Positions 1 through 12,113 of a DNA stretch of 64,000 bases are shown here, piece by piece (the stretch's first letter is position 1; each line of letters opens with the position of its first letter). Source of the DNA: Cloeon dipterum (Eukaryota > Arthropoda > Insecta > Ephemeroptera > Baetidae); the NCBI RefSeq assembly GCF_949628265.1, contig NC_088789.1:558001-622000 (forward strand). The letters run 5' to 3'. The position numbers and the translations under genes are program-made. The notes beneath the pieces were generated by a model. The model was not told where the DNA came from. It did not search any database and saw only the letters and a list, made by a program, of their open reading frames with translations.

Positions 1-398
1 CAATCGCAGCAGCTTCATTTGATGCCAGTTGACGTGTTCTACTGGGGATCGTCTGGTTTTTTTGTGTAAATAATTTTTAAATGTTCAAAATTTGGGTTTT
101 TTCTGAATTGGTATTATTTACAACACAGCAGTTCAGAAGTTTGAGGTTTCTAGAAGTTCTATCCGCGAATCTACTAACTCAATTAAAATGACAACAAATT
201 AAAAGTAAATAAGGGTATCCCACCGCAGGGTGTGATCGATCATGGGATCATAAAAACCCGCAGTTTTCCGGAAAACCCCCAATCCATTGCAAGAACTTTA
301 TTTTTGCGGGTTTTTCTGCAATTTTGTGACCTTTTCCGAAACACATGAATTCTTTTGTATGATCAAAAATTTATATTTTTCAAAATCAGACCAGCCCG
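1..398. other. Intergenic, no gene seen
   Basis: AT-rich sequence without a supportable reading frame. Two complementary stretches, around 255-285 (acccgcagttttccgg) and 300-322 (ttgcgggtttttctgcaa), suggest a small degenerate inverted-repeat element. Nothing else is apparent. Confidence 0.5.
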
Positions 399-435
399 TT
401 GGCTCGCATTGTTAAGGCATTCACAGGAGTGTCAA

Positions 436-815
436 AGCAATGGGAGGTATTTGAGCAGTTGGGAGATCTAATACTGGCTACCCAATGTCAGAGATGGCAA
501 AAAGTGGTTAGTTTAGTGACTCGAAATTCTCAAATAAAATTGCTCAACGGGCTGGGAGGCGACTCGCTGCTTGCTGCTTTGCACCTTTCCAGCATGCGTG
601 ATTTGGCTTCACGGGACGAATGTCTAGCGTGTTTCAAAACAAAAGTCCTCGGTGCGGAGGCAAGTGGCCCTTGAGTGGGCTGGGTCCCTGTGCGGCCTGG
701 TGCGCCCATGTTATCCGTTCGCGGTGTTATTGGGACCCGGGTTTCAGCATTCGTGCTAGTGCAGTGCGCGCCCTTCCCGGTCCTCCGGTCCTCGGACAGG
801 GATAAAAAGAGCAAA
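436..815 (+). repeat. GC-rich dispersed repeat, copy 1 (with A-rich tail)
   Basis: This block is repeated almost base for base at 9709-10060. Both copies start at gttgggagatctaatactgg and end at a short A-rich tail (gataaaaagagcaaaaaa), which suggests a retroposed SINE or a 5'-truncated LINE. It is much richer in GC than its surroundings. Short open frames run through it (for example from 399), but they are interrupted differently in the two copies, so I do not call a gene. The LINE reverse-transcriptase fragment starting near 885 follows directly, so the two may belong to one element; that is inference. Confidence 0.65.
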
Positions 816-884
816 AAAAATTGGAAAAAATGTCAAATCATTAAATTTAGAAATAAAGGTGTTGGCAGATAAGATATAGCAAAA

Positions 885-1656
885 TCGAGAAACAATGGGA
901 GATAACAAATTGCCTACAATTTTCCTCCTCTGTCAACTATCTTGGCGTGACATTCCAAACGTCTGGAACTTGCTTTTCAAATCATCTGGATAAGAGAGTT
1001 AAAGCGTCAATTTTTGCAACATCTAAAATTAAAAACCTTTCAAAATCGTCTATTTCCACTGCAAAAAAGCTATTTAACTTGGCAATTTCTCCTGTAGCTT
1101 CGTATGGTATAGAAGCAATTTGGTCTCATTTATCTCTGAATGATCTTAACAAGTTGGAATGTGCTAAATCTAGATTCTTTAAAAAAGCCCTCAGCGTAGA
1201 CAAGAGAATGAAATCCAGATTTGTCTATGAATTGGTTCAGACTGATTATTTTGTTAATGACCTTAAATCTAAATACTCTCTTCCCTCTACAATTGCCTAT
1301 GAGAAGTTTTTGAATAATATGAATGTTAAACGACAATCTATTGACCCAAAATTTTTTGAAACCCCTGCTATGTGTAATTTGGATTGGACTAATACAAATT
1401 GTAAAGACAGGGCTATGTTAACTAGATATTCTTTTCATGGCTATCATTTCCTCGTCTGTTCACATAAATGTTTTCATCTCGAAGTCACCGCTAATTGTAA
1501 ATGTATTTATTGTGATTCTTTGCTTTCTAGTATGTACCATTTACTAGACTGTGTCAAAAAACCTTTAACTTTATCACAAGCATTCCGTTATAATAAATAA
1601 ATTTGTAATTGACTTTAGTTGTACACCGATGGTGTCCAATAAAATGAATAATAATA
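885..1656 (+). mobile_element. LINE fragment, reverse transcriptase C-terminus
   Basis: An open frame read from about 893 to the stop at 1600 encodes the thumb and C-terminal part of a non-LTR retrotransposon polymerase. It begins F-S-S-S-V-N-Y-L-G-V-T-F, the usual start of the RT thumb, and ends in a zinc-knuckle-like segment (C-K-C-I-Y-C-x9-Y-H-L-L-D-C). A paralogous fragment lies on the minus strand at 12881-13524. The 3' end is a short untranslated stretch with the motif ttgtacaccgatggtgtcc and a simple AATA-rich tail to about 1656. The 5' part (fingers, palm catalytic YxDD, endonuclease) is missing, so the copy is dead. The start codon reported by simple ORF calling would be GTG and is not meaningful here. 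Confidence 0.8.
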
Positions 1657-3090
1657 ATCAGAAGGTGAAGGGCCCCACACTAATTTTTGACTCAATTATG
1701 CACCCATTTAAGATTCTGCAATACCAATGCCTCGGCTTTGTTTCCACGCAAATCTTGTGGAATCGACACGCATATATTCCCGACCCAGCTGGACTAGGGT
1801 TCACCAATTTTGCAATGCGCAAAATATGCACCACTGTTTTTTTTTGCGCTAAAACAGCTGGAAACCAAACATTTTTTGGTTTTTCCAATTACCACCTCGA
1901 AAAAGTTATATTTTGCGCCAAAAAAGTCAGAAATTTTTGAAAATAAGATTATTGTAGTGATAGAATTTTTGGTCTTTTGGATTTTTTTCTGACTTGTATA
2001 AATCCCAATATTTGGTCATCCATCATGAGAATTTTTCAATAAAAACGCAGAAAATTAGGAATTCTTCAAACGATTTCCCTGGCGACACGCGTGGAAGGGA
2101 GATTAAAGTACCTCACACTTCACCCATTTCTCCGTCATTGGCTCAGTGGGTTCCAACACTAATTTCGTCACTTTTTTCAAACTATATTAGCTGATTTCTT
2201 CACTCTTCGGCCCTCCTCAGGTCATGCACCCTAGTTGTTATCGATTTTTACAGCTGTTTTGAGTTCATTCTATTCCTCGGTCTTCTTCAGGTCACTTACC
2301 CTGAGTGTCGACCTTATGCGCGGGTTATCAATGTGACATCAATGTGATGTCACGAAAAAATGTATCTTTGCTCATCAAATAACATTTAAATTAGTTAATG
2401 AATTTCATATATTTTGTTTCCATTTATTTTGGGCCATCACATTGATGTCTCATTGATATCACACGCATCCCCAGAATTTAAAAAAATCCTCATCACACTG
2501 AGCATGTCATATTGACATCACTTTGACATCACATCGAATCGTTACCCCGCAAACCTGAGTTGTAGGCCCCATATGTTATAAAACTGAAAAGAATAGTATG
2601 GACAAATCACAAAAATATTTGGATTTTTTTTAAATATTAATTTTTTTCCAAAATTAGAAAATTTTAGAGACCTCATATTGATTTCTTACGAATATTAATG
2701 GAAAAATATTAAAACGTTTGGTCTCCGTGAGAAAGTAATTACGATATCATTTTGACATCATTTTCATACCCCTTCTCTTCGGGAGTACAATCGTGACGTG
2801 AGCGATATCACAGTGATGTCTCAGTGACGTCATTGCAGGGATGGGAAAATTTTCCAAATTTGCTCAAAATTCAATTGAAAAAAAAAACTGTTTTCAGTTG
2901 TTCAAAATTAAAATTTAAAGCCTTTTGAAAATAAAAATTTTCTCGTCAATTTCACGTCACTGACATCATTTTTCTCGCAGAGATTTTTCTCAATTTTGGC
3001 CAGTGTTGTCATAACTACCTGCAGAGTTGCCATACTTCTCTTTTAAGGGGAAGTTTGCACCTTTTCACTCAGTCATTGATTAAGGGGTGA
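1657..3090. other. Intergenic, repeat-rich, with TGACATCA-like cluster
   Basis: There is no supportable gene. Between 2325 and 2970 the 8-mers tgacatca, tgatgtca and tgacgtca and close variants recur many times on both strands (for example near 2331, 2345, 2513, 2524, 2751, 2813 and 2823). They could be CRE/ATF-like sites or the remains of a degenerate repeat. The segment 2210-2300 contains a 'cctcaggtca' phrase shared with the dispersed repeats at 38380 and 62600. Confidence 0.4.
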
Positions 3091-3297
3091 GTCAGGTGCA
3101 TGTGGTGGTGGGAGAAAATGAATGATATGCAAAATGGATTTGAAATTTTTAACTATTTTAACCGTGTATGCCGCATCACCTTGCGTGTTTCCTATAAAAA
3201 TTTATTTAAATTTAAAAGTTTGTTCCCTGAAAAAATAGCGCTATGTTCGTATCCTAATATTCTTTGCTCACAATTAATGGGTATAATTGTTTTGCAG

Positions 3298-4574
3298 TTG
3301 ATTTTCACCCTTCTTGTGCTGATGGCGAGTGCATCCACGTCAGAAAGAGTCGACTGGAGCGAAATTGAAGACTATATTAAGGTAAAATTATTGAAGAATC
3401 TTAATGAACCTGTTCACTTATGACTAATATTTTTTTTTTGAATTTTCTGCAGGCCACGTTCAACTTCTTCGACAAAAATGGCAATAAAGAAATCCTCTTG
3501 ATCCTTGGAGATGGAGGCCGCAACGAATTAAGCCGCTTCCTGATGGGCGCTCCTGGCAATCAGACCCAACCCACCAACGAAACCATCCATCGACCGTTCT
3601 CTGTCATGGACGGTCAGACCGGCGTTTTAATATTTGACCTGCCATACTTTCACGAGTTTCGCAGCATTCAGTTCGATATTACGATGGCATTCTTGCACAA
3701 ACAAATTTTCGAGAAGGCTAAAGCACTGCGAATACTGGTAGTAATGCCAGATGAAGCGGAAAATGAAACTATCAGATTCTCGAAGCTAGCGGTGAAACTG
3801 GTCGCAATATTAGATAAGAACCTTGACGACGTTTCGAGTGCAATCACTCTCGTTGGTGTAAAAAAGCCGAAGAAATCTGAGGACAAAGTTCAATTGATGC
3901 TGAAGAATGTGGTGAACACTTTGAAGAAAGACATGGACTTCATGAAAGACACGCTTAGCGCAACCTACGGAAGTATGTCAGCAGAATGGATCAAACACCA
4001 AATTTGGTGGACACAGGAGTTGATGTTTATCATCAATGAAGAGAGTTTGTTTGCAGTATTTCGAAGGCCAGGCAAAAATGGAACTCTTTGGTCGGAAAAA
4101 AATCGCAAAAATCTGCGTGAACTTTTCTTCGACACGGATTACTATGCCAATGTGTATCAAGATTTGAAAGTTATAGTGGACGCAAGAACAAAGGATTACT
4201 TCTCTTATATTGATATGTCGGAGTTTGTTAACAAACGTGTGCTTAGAAGATGTACCAAAAAGATTGTCACAGATGAACTTCCTGGACTTATTATGAATTC
4301 CAACATAACACAATTAAAATTGTCCTACGCCGAGTATGTTTCAAAGTTTGATATTTACATGGCAGGTGCAAAATATATAGATTTCTGCTTAAAAGTAAAA
4401 TCGGATGCGAAAGTCTGGAACAAATTGAAATTCGAACTTGAAAAGTTGGACTTTTTTGAACAGCTGAAAGGTAAAAACAGCACACTTAGGGATTTTGGTT
4501 TGGATTATTCGTTTGTCAAGGAAACTCAACAAAATTGCAAGCTCGCTTTAGATAAGCGGTCAACTAGAACATAG
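3298..4574 (+). CDS. SGL copy 1, secreted G-domain-like protein
   Basis: First copy of the tandem family. Exon 2 is 3298-3381 (after tttgcag) and carries the hydrophobic signal core LIFTLLVLMASAS. Exon 3 is 3453-4574 (after ttttctgcag), open to the TAG. By homology a short exon 1 should lie just upstream, but I could not place it; an open frame runs through the presumed intron from 3100. Exon 3 begins with the family strand ILLILGDGGRNELSRFL, where a P-loop would sit in a GTPase, then G-V-L-I-F-D-L-P-Y-F-H-E at the switch position. The conserved sequon in PGKNGTLW and a second in GKNSTL support passage through the ER. The C-terminal half is strikingly close to that of copy 7. Poly(A) signals AATAAA lie at 4639 and 4665. 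Function is unknown; secretion is inferred from the signal sequence. Confidence 0.75.
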
Positions 4575-4946
4575 GAATATGTTTTGGATTGATTAATCAT
4601 AATTTGGTAATTCACTTTAATGTTAATTGTAATCACAGAATAAATGTTTTGAGCTGTTTGTTGCAATAAATTTTGGAATTTTAGTGTATTTCCCCAGCCT
4701 CGTTAAAGTCAACATATTTAGTCACTTTAAAAAAATTTGTTCAAATAGAGTAATAGATCAATTTAACGCCTAAATAAATCGCCACCCACTGCTTCGAAAC
4801 ACTGATAACAATGCATTAACAAAAGTAAAGCCAGCGGGCTTATTTAATTTAAAAGAATAAAATTTTGGAAGAATTCTAATGCTTTTTCCTCGTCAGTTTA
4901 ATCAACAAAAATGAACTTTCTAAAATGATTTCTTTCTACTGTGCAG

Positions 4947-6380
4947 CTCATTTTATCGCACTTAATTAGATGCTGATGGCGTGTGCATCCAATAGAGATT
5001 TTTCCACAATGAAAATGGATGAATGGTCCGCTTACGTTGAAGAAATGATGAAGGTAAATTTTAAAAGATATATATTGAAATTGTCATACAAGTTCTATGA
5101 ATTTGTTATTTTCTGCAGCATTCCTTGTTTTGTGTAACATTTCGTAGACAATGAAGAATTGATCCTAATCCCTGGTGATACTGACGGGCGAGAGTTAGGC
5201 TTATTCCTTACTGGTGATCGCAATTATACCCCAATCATCAAAGTACCTTTCAATGACGAACCGTTTTTTTTATCCCAGACAACATTACCGACGTTTTATT
5301 AATCAACATGCTGAACTTCAAATATGCCGAACTTTGACGAGTTTCACAGCGTCCACATCGACTTTATGTTAGCATTCATGCACAAACCGATTTTCGAGAG
5401 GGCTCGAAAGCTAAAAGTATGGCTAGTGATGCCAGACGAGTGGGAAAAAGAAACTACCAGGTTTTCTAAGCTTGTGGTGAGGCTGGTCGCAGTTTTAGAC
5501 GAAAACCTCGAGAACATGTTGAGTTCAATCACTCTCGTCGGTACGATTCCGCCCAAGCCTGAAGTAAGACCAAGGAAAAGCGCAGTGCAGTAGTTGCTGA
5601 AGGACGTGTCGGAAACAATGGAGAATAACACGGAGTACTTAAAATCCGCGATTAGAACAACCTACGGAACTAACAATAAGTCACAACTTGACGAATGGAT
5701 TCGAGAGCAGTTGAAGAAGACAAAGAGGCTGATGGATATTATCGTGGCAAATCAATCTTTTGCATTTTTCCAGAGGCCAGGCCAAAAATGCAACTTTTTG
5801 GTCCGAACAAAATCGCAACTATCTGCGCATGCTAATATCGCAGCGGGATAATTACGCCACTTTAAATAAACGATTTACAGTCGTCCTGGACCGAAGAACA
5901 AAAGATTTCTTCGCAAAGTCGTCTTTGTTTGAAAAGAACCGGGTAGAGCTCGGAAAAATTACGCGAGAGATAGTCAGAGATGTGCTTGACATTAAATTTT
6001 ACAAAAGCTATGATGTCGTTTGGAATTCGGCGTGGAATAATTCGTCTTAAAATGCTACCCGATCGCAAATGAAGTTGTTTTTGGAAAGCTTCATTTCAAA
6101 ATTTGAGAACTTTGGTAAATACGAACTTGCAAATTACAGAGATCACAAACCAACTTGCATATCGATACCTGGAAAGCATTTATATTTGAACTCCAAAAGA
6201 TGGACTTTTTTGAACAACTGAAGGATGAAAGCAGCAAGTTTGGACGAATTTAATGTGAAATTATTGCTTGTCAATGAGGTAAAGAAGATTGCAAAATGGG
6301 TGGTGATCGTAACCCAACAAGAAATGAGACGTCCGGAGGACGTTCAAAACTCGTCTCCTCCACTTTTCCTGGAGACGTAA
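4947..6380 (+). pseudogene. SGL copy 2, pseudogene
   Basis: A degraded family member. The exon 2 remnant (4947-5053) still has splice-like borders (tgtgcag before, gtaaat after), but extra bases in the signal-peptide core bring in a stop. The exon 3 remnant starts near 5119. It keeps recognisable pieces, such as the A-F-M-H-K-P-I-F-E-R-A helix at 5370, the LVGTIPPK segment at 5535 and a C-terminal N-E-V-K-K-I-A-K stretch. These are in different frames and are interrupted by a TAG at 5591 and several indels. The last family-like codons run to a TAA at 6378. Its nearest relatives are copies 3-7. Confidence 0.85.
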
Positions 6381-7986
6381 CAAATTTTGAGATAATGATC
6401 GTTCCCTGGCACAACACACAAGCGTTCAAGAATTTGCCGTTAGCAAAATTTGCGAGTTTTTTTTCGTACTATTAACAATTATTAATATTTATTTGAACTT
6501 TTGGCATGTACAAAAATTGACAAATATACGAAAATAAATATCTAAATATTATATAGGGAGTTTCATTGTTTTGCATACTAATACTATCTTTTTTGCACCA
6601 CATAACCTCACTGAATTAGCCAATCATCCAAACAACTGTAGATTTCGATTTCCACTTTTTTCGAAAAAATCATATGATTGATATTTCTAATTCACTAAAT
6701 AAATTAATGCTATTGAAAATGCTTAGAATTCAATTTTTACTATCACGGATGACAGAAAAGTAAAATAAATAAGGAATATTTCTCACAAGCAAACAGCATT
6801 TTTCTTAGAAATTGTCTGGTTGTGTCAGAAAATCCATTTTCCTTGAAATCGTAATTTTTTAGAAAATTATATTCTTGAAAAGTATATCAATTTTTTGACG
6901 CTATTGATCAACCCTCACGCCGAAACTATTTGAGCGCATAATATAAAAGTTTGAAAAGTTTGCTTAACGAAAAGAAGAATTTCATTTCTCAAGCAGAGAT
7001 GATTTGTTGAACAAGAAAGGGGCATTCTCTCTAAATTGTCATTGCGTAAGTGTGTGTTTTGAGCATTCCTATACATTTGGTAATACAGTAATCACACATG
7101 TGGTGATGAAATGTAGCTTCAGCTTCCCTGCACTGATGTAATCTTGCATAAATAAATATAGTGTCATCTAATTGTGGAGCAAGTAGGTGTGGGGAGAAGC
7201 GACGACACATCATATATTATATTTTTAATAGAAATTATTTTTTGTAATATACAGCAGGAAATAATTATTTCATTTACATTTGGGTTACCACCAGATTATA
7301 TTTAATTTTTATTGAATTTTTTCTGTGTTATTATATTAATTTTTGATTCAATAACATCCCGTTCCCCATATTAAATTATAATTTCAAATTTTGTATTCAT
7401 ATCTGCAACAATTTCTAAGTTCAGAAAAAGTCAACCGTCTGAATTGATGGGCCGTGAATAAACAGATTTCTCACACAGGTACTAGTAAAATATCTGAGGG
7501 TAAAAAAGAAAAATATCACATTCTTTTACTGTTCAGCTGTTATTTCTGCTTCTATTAAGCCTCCAAAACAGCCACACCACTGACAATGTAGCACACGATA
7601 AAACATCAACACACAATTTACCTCACACTTAGCAAAAGAGATCGGTACATCCAGTCTTTATTTGTACTTTAGGACGTTGTAAGATTTTTCGTTTGGGGTA
7701 TGGTATTTATAGGACAATTTATGGCACGACATCTGTTCAAAAAATCCCTTTGAGATAGAAAATGTGAACAATCAGAGATTTTTGTTGTCCAAGCAAAATA
7801 AATGTTTGTCTTTAAATATCATAGAGTTGTGGATTGATTATCAACATCAGTTAAGCTTAAAAACCACTTTACAAGGCGCTCATTTTTTGGTCATGATCCC
7901 AATCAGAAAAAAATTAGGTTTTCATGGGTAAAAATTTACTTTCAATTGTTCACAATTAAGACAATTAATTATGAATTCTTTTGCAG
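6381..7986. other. 1.6 kb spacer between two SGL pseudogenes
   Basis: AT-rich, without a credible gene; the short minus-strand frame at 7031-7213 has no support. The part from about 7770 to 7900 resembles the upstream block shared by other copies (tgtttgtctttaaatatcat, then catcagttaagc), so it is probably the old 5' flank of copy 3. The rest shows nothing I can identify. Confidence 0.45.
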
Positions 7987-9308
7987 CATATTTTAGCCTA
8001 TTCAGTGCTGCTGGTAGGCACATCCAGCAGTGATTTTTCCACACCAGATAGCGTCAGCTGGTCCAACGTTGAAGAATACGTGAATGTATAAATTTAGAGA
8101 AAATTCTTAGTTTGCGGTTAAAAGTAATAATTGGAATTTCCCACAGAAAATATTCAATTTCTTCTCAAAACAGAACACGAAGACTTCCTCCTGATCCTCG
8201 GCGATTTCAACGGTGAAAGTAGCGAATTAAGCCATTTCCTGACTGGCACTGATGAGACCCAATGCCCTCTCTAAGCCACCATCTGTTCATTACCGTGGAC
8301 AATCAGACCGGTGTTGTAATAATCGACATGCCAACCTTTGGTGTGTTTCACAACGTCCAAGACGATCTTATGATGGCATTCACGCACAAACTCATTTTCG
8401 AAAAGGCAGAAGCACTGCGAATATTGCTCGTAATGTCAGATGAGGGCGAAAAAGAGCCATTTTCGGATTCTCGTTGCGTGTGGTGAAACTGGTCGCATTA
8501 TACTATACGACAATCTCGTGGACATTTCAAGTTCTATCTCTATCGTTGGTGCACTTACGCCGACGATGAGGTCTAGGTTTTGAAGATGCTGACAGTTGTG
8601 ATGAATATACTTTGCAAAAACGCATGAGTTTCATGAAAGACGCGCTTTTAGCGAAATTTCTGGAAATAAGTCCGCAGAAGATGACAAATAGATCGAAAAG
8701 CAATTGAGGAGGACAAACAAGTTGATTTCTATCATCGAGGAAGAGGAATTGTGTACAATTTTCCGGAGACCGAGCAAAAATGTTCGGTCGAATCAAAATC
8801 GGAAACAACTGCGTGAAATATTTTTCGATACGTTTGACTATTTTGCCCGCTTGTGACCTTGAAGGTAGTTTTGAAGTAGTCGTAGACGCTAGAACAAAGG
8901 AATACGTCTCAAATGTTGATACGTCAGAGTATAGCTCCAAAGAAGTGCTAAGAAAAATTACGCAAATGTCCTTGACATTGAATTTTCTATAGACAACGAT
9001 GCTTACTTGGATATATGTTGTGGGCGTTGGTGCGTAAAAGTAACAGCAAAACGCAAAGCAACCTTTTCTATGACGGGTACGTTTCCAAATTCGAGAACTT
9101 GGAAGAGGGAAATTTTGAAGATTACTGATTAAAAGCAAACTTTGGTGCGGATATCTCGAGTAGTTATAAATTTGAACTCGAAAAGTTGGACTTCTTTGAA
9201 AAACTCAGAGGTGAAAACAGCACCCTAAAAGATTTCGATTTGAGAAATTTAGTGATCAATAAAGTTGAAGAATATCGTAAACTTAGTTTCACTTGGATGA
9301 ATTCTTGA
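7987..9308 (+). pseudogene. SGL copy 3, pseudogene
   Basis: Exon 2 (7987-8085) is intact and encodes a signal-like HILAYSVLLVGTSSSD, with ttttgcag before it and gtataa after it. Exon 3 (from about 8148) loses frame within the first 16 codons, just before the strand that would read FLLILGDFNGESSELSHFL. It is then broken by further indels (around 8262, 8480, 8570 and 8700-9000). Scattered family segments are still readable, including TVDNQTGVVIIDMP near 8290 and the C-terminal FELEKLDFFEKLRGENSTL near 9170. The last family frame ends at TGA 9306. No exon 1 was found. Confidence 0.88.
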
Positions 9309-9384
9309 TTTTAAATTAATAATTTTAGAATAATATGTTAAAATCGATTATATGTTTATGTATTGCCCATTCCGTTTTAATCAG

Positions 9385-9500
9385 AGATTTTGTTGATCAA
9401 ACAAAACAAAATATTTGTCTTTGGACATCATTGGGTTAATGAATGAATTCTGGCAACGCCAGTTGAGTTACAGAAACGACGATTGAAGGGTTTGAATTTT
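9385..9500 (+). promoter_or_regulatory. Shared upstream block of SGL genes (orphan copy)
   Basis: The stretch tttgttgatcaaacaaaac...tttgtctttggacatcat followed by cgccagttgagttacag matches 7770-7900, 13745-13850 and 15690-15745, each upstream of an SGL copy. Here it is separated from copy 4 by an inserted GC-rich repeat. It may be a core promoter or enhancer, or simply conserved because the copies duplicated recently. Its role is inference. Confidence 0.4.
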
Positions 9501-9708
9501 TTGTGTGCTCTACAACTTCTTTAAATAAAACTATTATATTAATTACAACAATTAACGAATATTATATTTTTCATTTCTTTAATGATGATTTAAAAATATG
9601 AATATAAGAACTTTGCGTTGATTTAAAATAATTTGTTGTGATTCAAACAAAAATGGCCAAATTTTATATATCACACGTACATACAGTATACACCTTCTTT
9701 CACTGCGA

Positions 9709-10060
9709 CGGTTGGGAGATCTAATACTGGCTACCCAATGTCAGATATGGCAAAAAGTGGTTAGTTTAGTGACTCGAAATGCTCAAATTGCTCAACGGGC
9801 TGGGAGGCACACCGGCGCCGACTCGCTACTTGCTGGTTTGCACCTTTCCAGCATGCGTGATTTGGCTTCACGGGACGAATGTCTAGCGTTTCAATGCAGT
9901 CCTCGGTGCGGAGGCAAGTGGCCCTTGAGTGGGCTGGGTCCCTGTGTGGCCCGGTGCGCCCATGTTATCCGTTCGCGGTGTTATTGGGACCCGGGTTTCA
10001 GCATTCGTGCTAGTTCAGTGCGCGCCCTTCCCGGTCCGAGAGGACAGGGATAAAAAGAGC
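9709..10060 (+). repeat. GC-rich dispersed repeat, copy 2
   Basis: Near-identical to 436-815, with a few indels (for example an insertion near 9805), ending in the same A-rich tail. It lies between the orphan upstream block at 9385-9500 and the proximal promoter region of copy 4, so it looks inserted there. I found no clear target-site duplication. Confidence 0.65.
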
Positions 10061-10129
10061 AAAAAAGTGCGATATGCTTTGTTGCTGTATATAAACACAG
10101 TAAACAACAATTCAAAAATACTTTTATGA

Positions 10130-10419
10130 GTGCCAGCCGCCGAATTTTGGTTCAGCTAATTTATTACACTATAATGAAATTTACGCGTCTGAGACAGCTA
10201 ACAATAACTAACTTCGATTACTGTACTGATGCGTATGCGTACACATACTACACATGCAAAAAGATTTAATCTTATCTAATCTCTAATCTTACTATTGGGT
10301 AGAGTGGCGACCGACATGTTAGGGCGACGTGAGTTAAGGTGCAAGAGTCGCTCGTCAACACCCAACGATTTTGAGGGAGCACGTTTTTCTGGTCTTGATT
10401 TTCATAGCTTCCGCAGAAG
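10130..10419 (+). promoter_or_regulatory. Conserved 5' region of SGL copy 4
   Basis: Clearly homologous to 18815-19094, directly upstream of copy 7. Shared phrases are ttcgattactgta, agatttaatct, ctctaatc, gagtggcgac, agggcgacgtgagtt, gcaagag and tggtcttgattttca. The block ends immediately before the ATG in both. It probably contains the promoter and 5' UTR; no TATA box is certain. Confidence 0.5.
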
Positions 10420-11819
10420 ATGAGGATTTGGATGGTATAAATATTATATTGTAAGATCTTTTGCTCGCAATTTATGATTGCGTATTGTGCAGATTATTTT
10501 GGCACATTCAGTGCTGATGGCATGCGCATCCAGAAGCGTTTTTAGCTCAAAAGAAAAGAAAAATATTTCTAAAGTTAAACGACATATGAGGGTAAATATA
10601 TTTAGAAAATTCTCAATACCGATTAACTTTAAATTGGCAATTTCTGCAGGGAATCTTTGACTTCTTCGACCAAACAGACCAAAAAGAATTCCTCCTGATC
10701 CTTGGAGATACCGATGGTGAAAGTGGCGAGTTAAGCCTTTTCCTGACGGGCAATCGCAATAATCAGACCGAATTACCCACCAAAAGACGTGATCTTCCGT
10801 TTTTTACCGTGGACAATCAAACCGGCGTTTTAGTAATCGACTTGCCGTACTTTGATACTGCGTTTCACAACGTCTACATCGATCTTATGAAGGCATTCAC
10901 GCACAAACTCATTTTCGAGAAGGCGAAAGCACTGCGAATCTTGCTTGTAATGCCAGATAAAGGTAAAAAAGATATTATCAGATTCTCGAAGCTAGCGGTG
11001 AAACTGGTAGCAATTTTAGACGAAAATTTCATGGACATCTCAAGCACAATCACTATCGTTGGTGCAATTAAGCCGAAGACTTCTAAAGAAAAGGTTATGA
11101 CGATGCTGAAGGATGTGGTGGAAACTTTGCAGGACGACATGGGATTCATGAATGACACGCTAAGCGAAACCTACGGAAATAAGTCAGAAGATGCCGATTG
11201 GATCCAAAAGAAATTGTGGTGGACGAAGGAGTTGATGTACACCATCGATGAAGAGGATTTGTATTCAGGATTCCGGAGGCCAGGCAAAAATGGAGCTTTT
11301 TGGTCAGAGGAAAATCGCAAAAATCTGCGGAAGCTTTTCTTCAAGACGGGTGATTATGCCAGTGCGCATGGTCGTTTTGAAATTATCGTGAACAGAAAAA
11401 CAAAGGATTACATCTCTAATATCGATACGTCGGTGTTTGTCAAACGTGGGTTGCTTAGAAGATTTACGCAATTGATTGTCTCGGCTGTACTTGACATTGA
11501 GTTTTCTAGCGAAAACGCTGCTCATTTGGATATGTTGCGGTCGTCAGAGCATAACATTAACAAAAGAACGCAAAACCACCTTTTCTACGACGGGTACGTT
11601 TCAAAATTTAAGAGCTTTGATGATAAAAATCTTGAAGATTACTGCTTAAAAGCAGAATTGGGTGCGAATGTCTGGAGCACATTTAAATTTGAACTCGAAA
11701 CGCTGGAATTCTTTGAAAAAATGATAGGTAAATACAGCACCATAAACGATTATGATTTGAGAAATTTACTCGTGAATGAAGTTGAAAAACACCGGAAACT
11801 TGCTGTCAGATTGTTTTAA
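10420..11819 (+). CDS. SGL copy 4, secreted G-domain-like protein
   Basis: Complete three-exon gene, 427 aa: exon 1 10420-10434 (MRIWM), exon 2 10493-10591 and exon 3 10650-11819, with both introns in phase 0. Exon 2 encodes the signal core IILAHSVLMACASRS. Exon 3 opens G-I-F-D-F-F-D, then FLLILGDTDGESGELSLFL, a P-loop-like position without the Lys-Ser/Thr, and VLVIDLPYFDT where a GTPase has D-x-P-G. The helix AFTHKLIFEKAKALRI and strand LLVMPDK follow. The widespread sequon in the PGKNG segment is lost here (PGKNGAFW). Its N-terminal half is the closest match to copy 7. A poly(A) signal AATAAA is at 11956. I see no enzymatic signature. Confidence 0.85.
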
Positions 11820-12113
11820 TGTGAATAATTTTGTTGTTCCGTAAACTGGAAGAAAATTCCTTTTATATTCATATATTTTGGTTGTAAGCAGATTTAGGAA
11901 TTTTGGGTTTGATTTTTTCTGTGTGCTGTAGAACTTGTTAAAATATTTTGTAGGAAATAAAATTATTATATTAATTACAACAATTAACGTATATTACTTT
12001 TTTCATTCCTTCAATGTATAAGAAAATTTGTCTTTATATTTAAAATATTTTTTGAGATTCAAACAAAAATGATAGAACCAGTAAGACCAGTAATGTCTGC
12101 GAAGGAAAAAGTC
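11820..12113. other. 3' flank of SGL copy 4
   Basis: AT-rich. The phrase attattatattaattacaacaattaac also follows copy 3 (about 9530), so the 3' flanks of these copies are duplicated too. No gene. Confidence 0.4.

Noticed and set aside
399-674. Open frame in the GC-rich repeat as a gene
   Set aside because: The second copy at 9709 breaks the frame with indels, the start is not supported, and the block ends in an A-rich tail typical of a retroposed repeat.
3668-3886. Minus-strand frames opposite SGL exon 3 (also 9-11, 19.5, 26.2 and 30.6 kb)
   Set aside because: They recur at the same place in each copy because they are antisense shadows of the conserved coding strand; none has splice or start support.
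7031-7213. Minus-strand 60-aa frame
   Set aside because: AT-rich spacer with no motif, no paralogue and no neighbouring exon.
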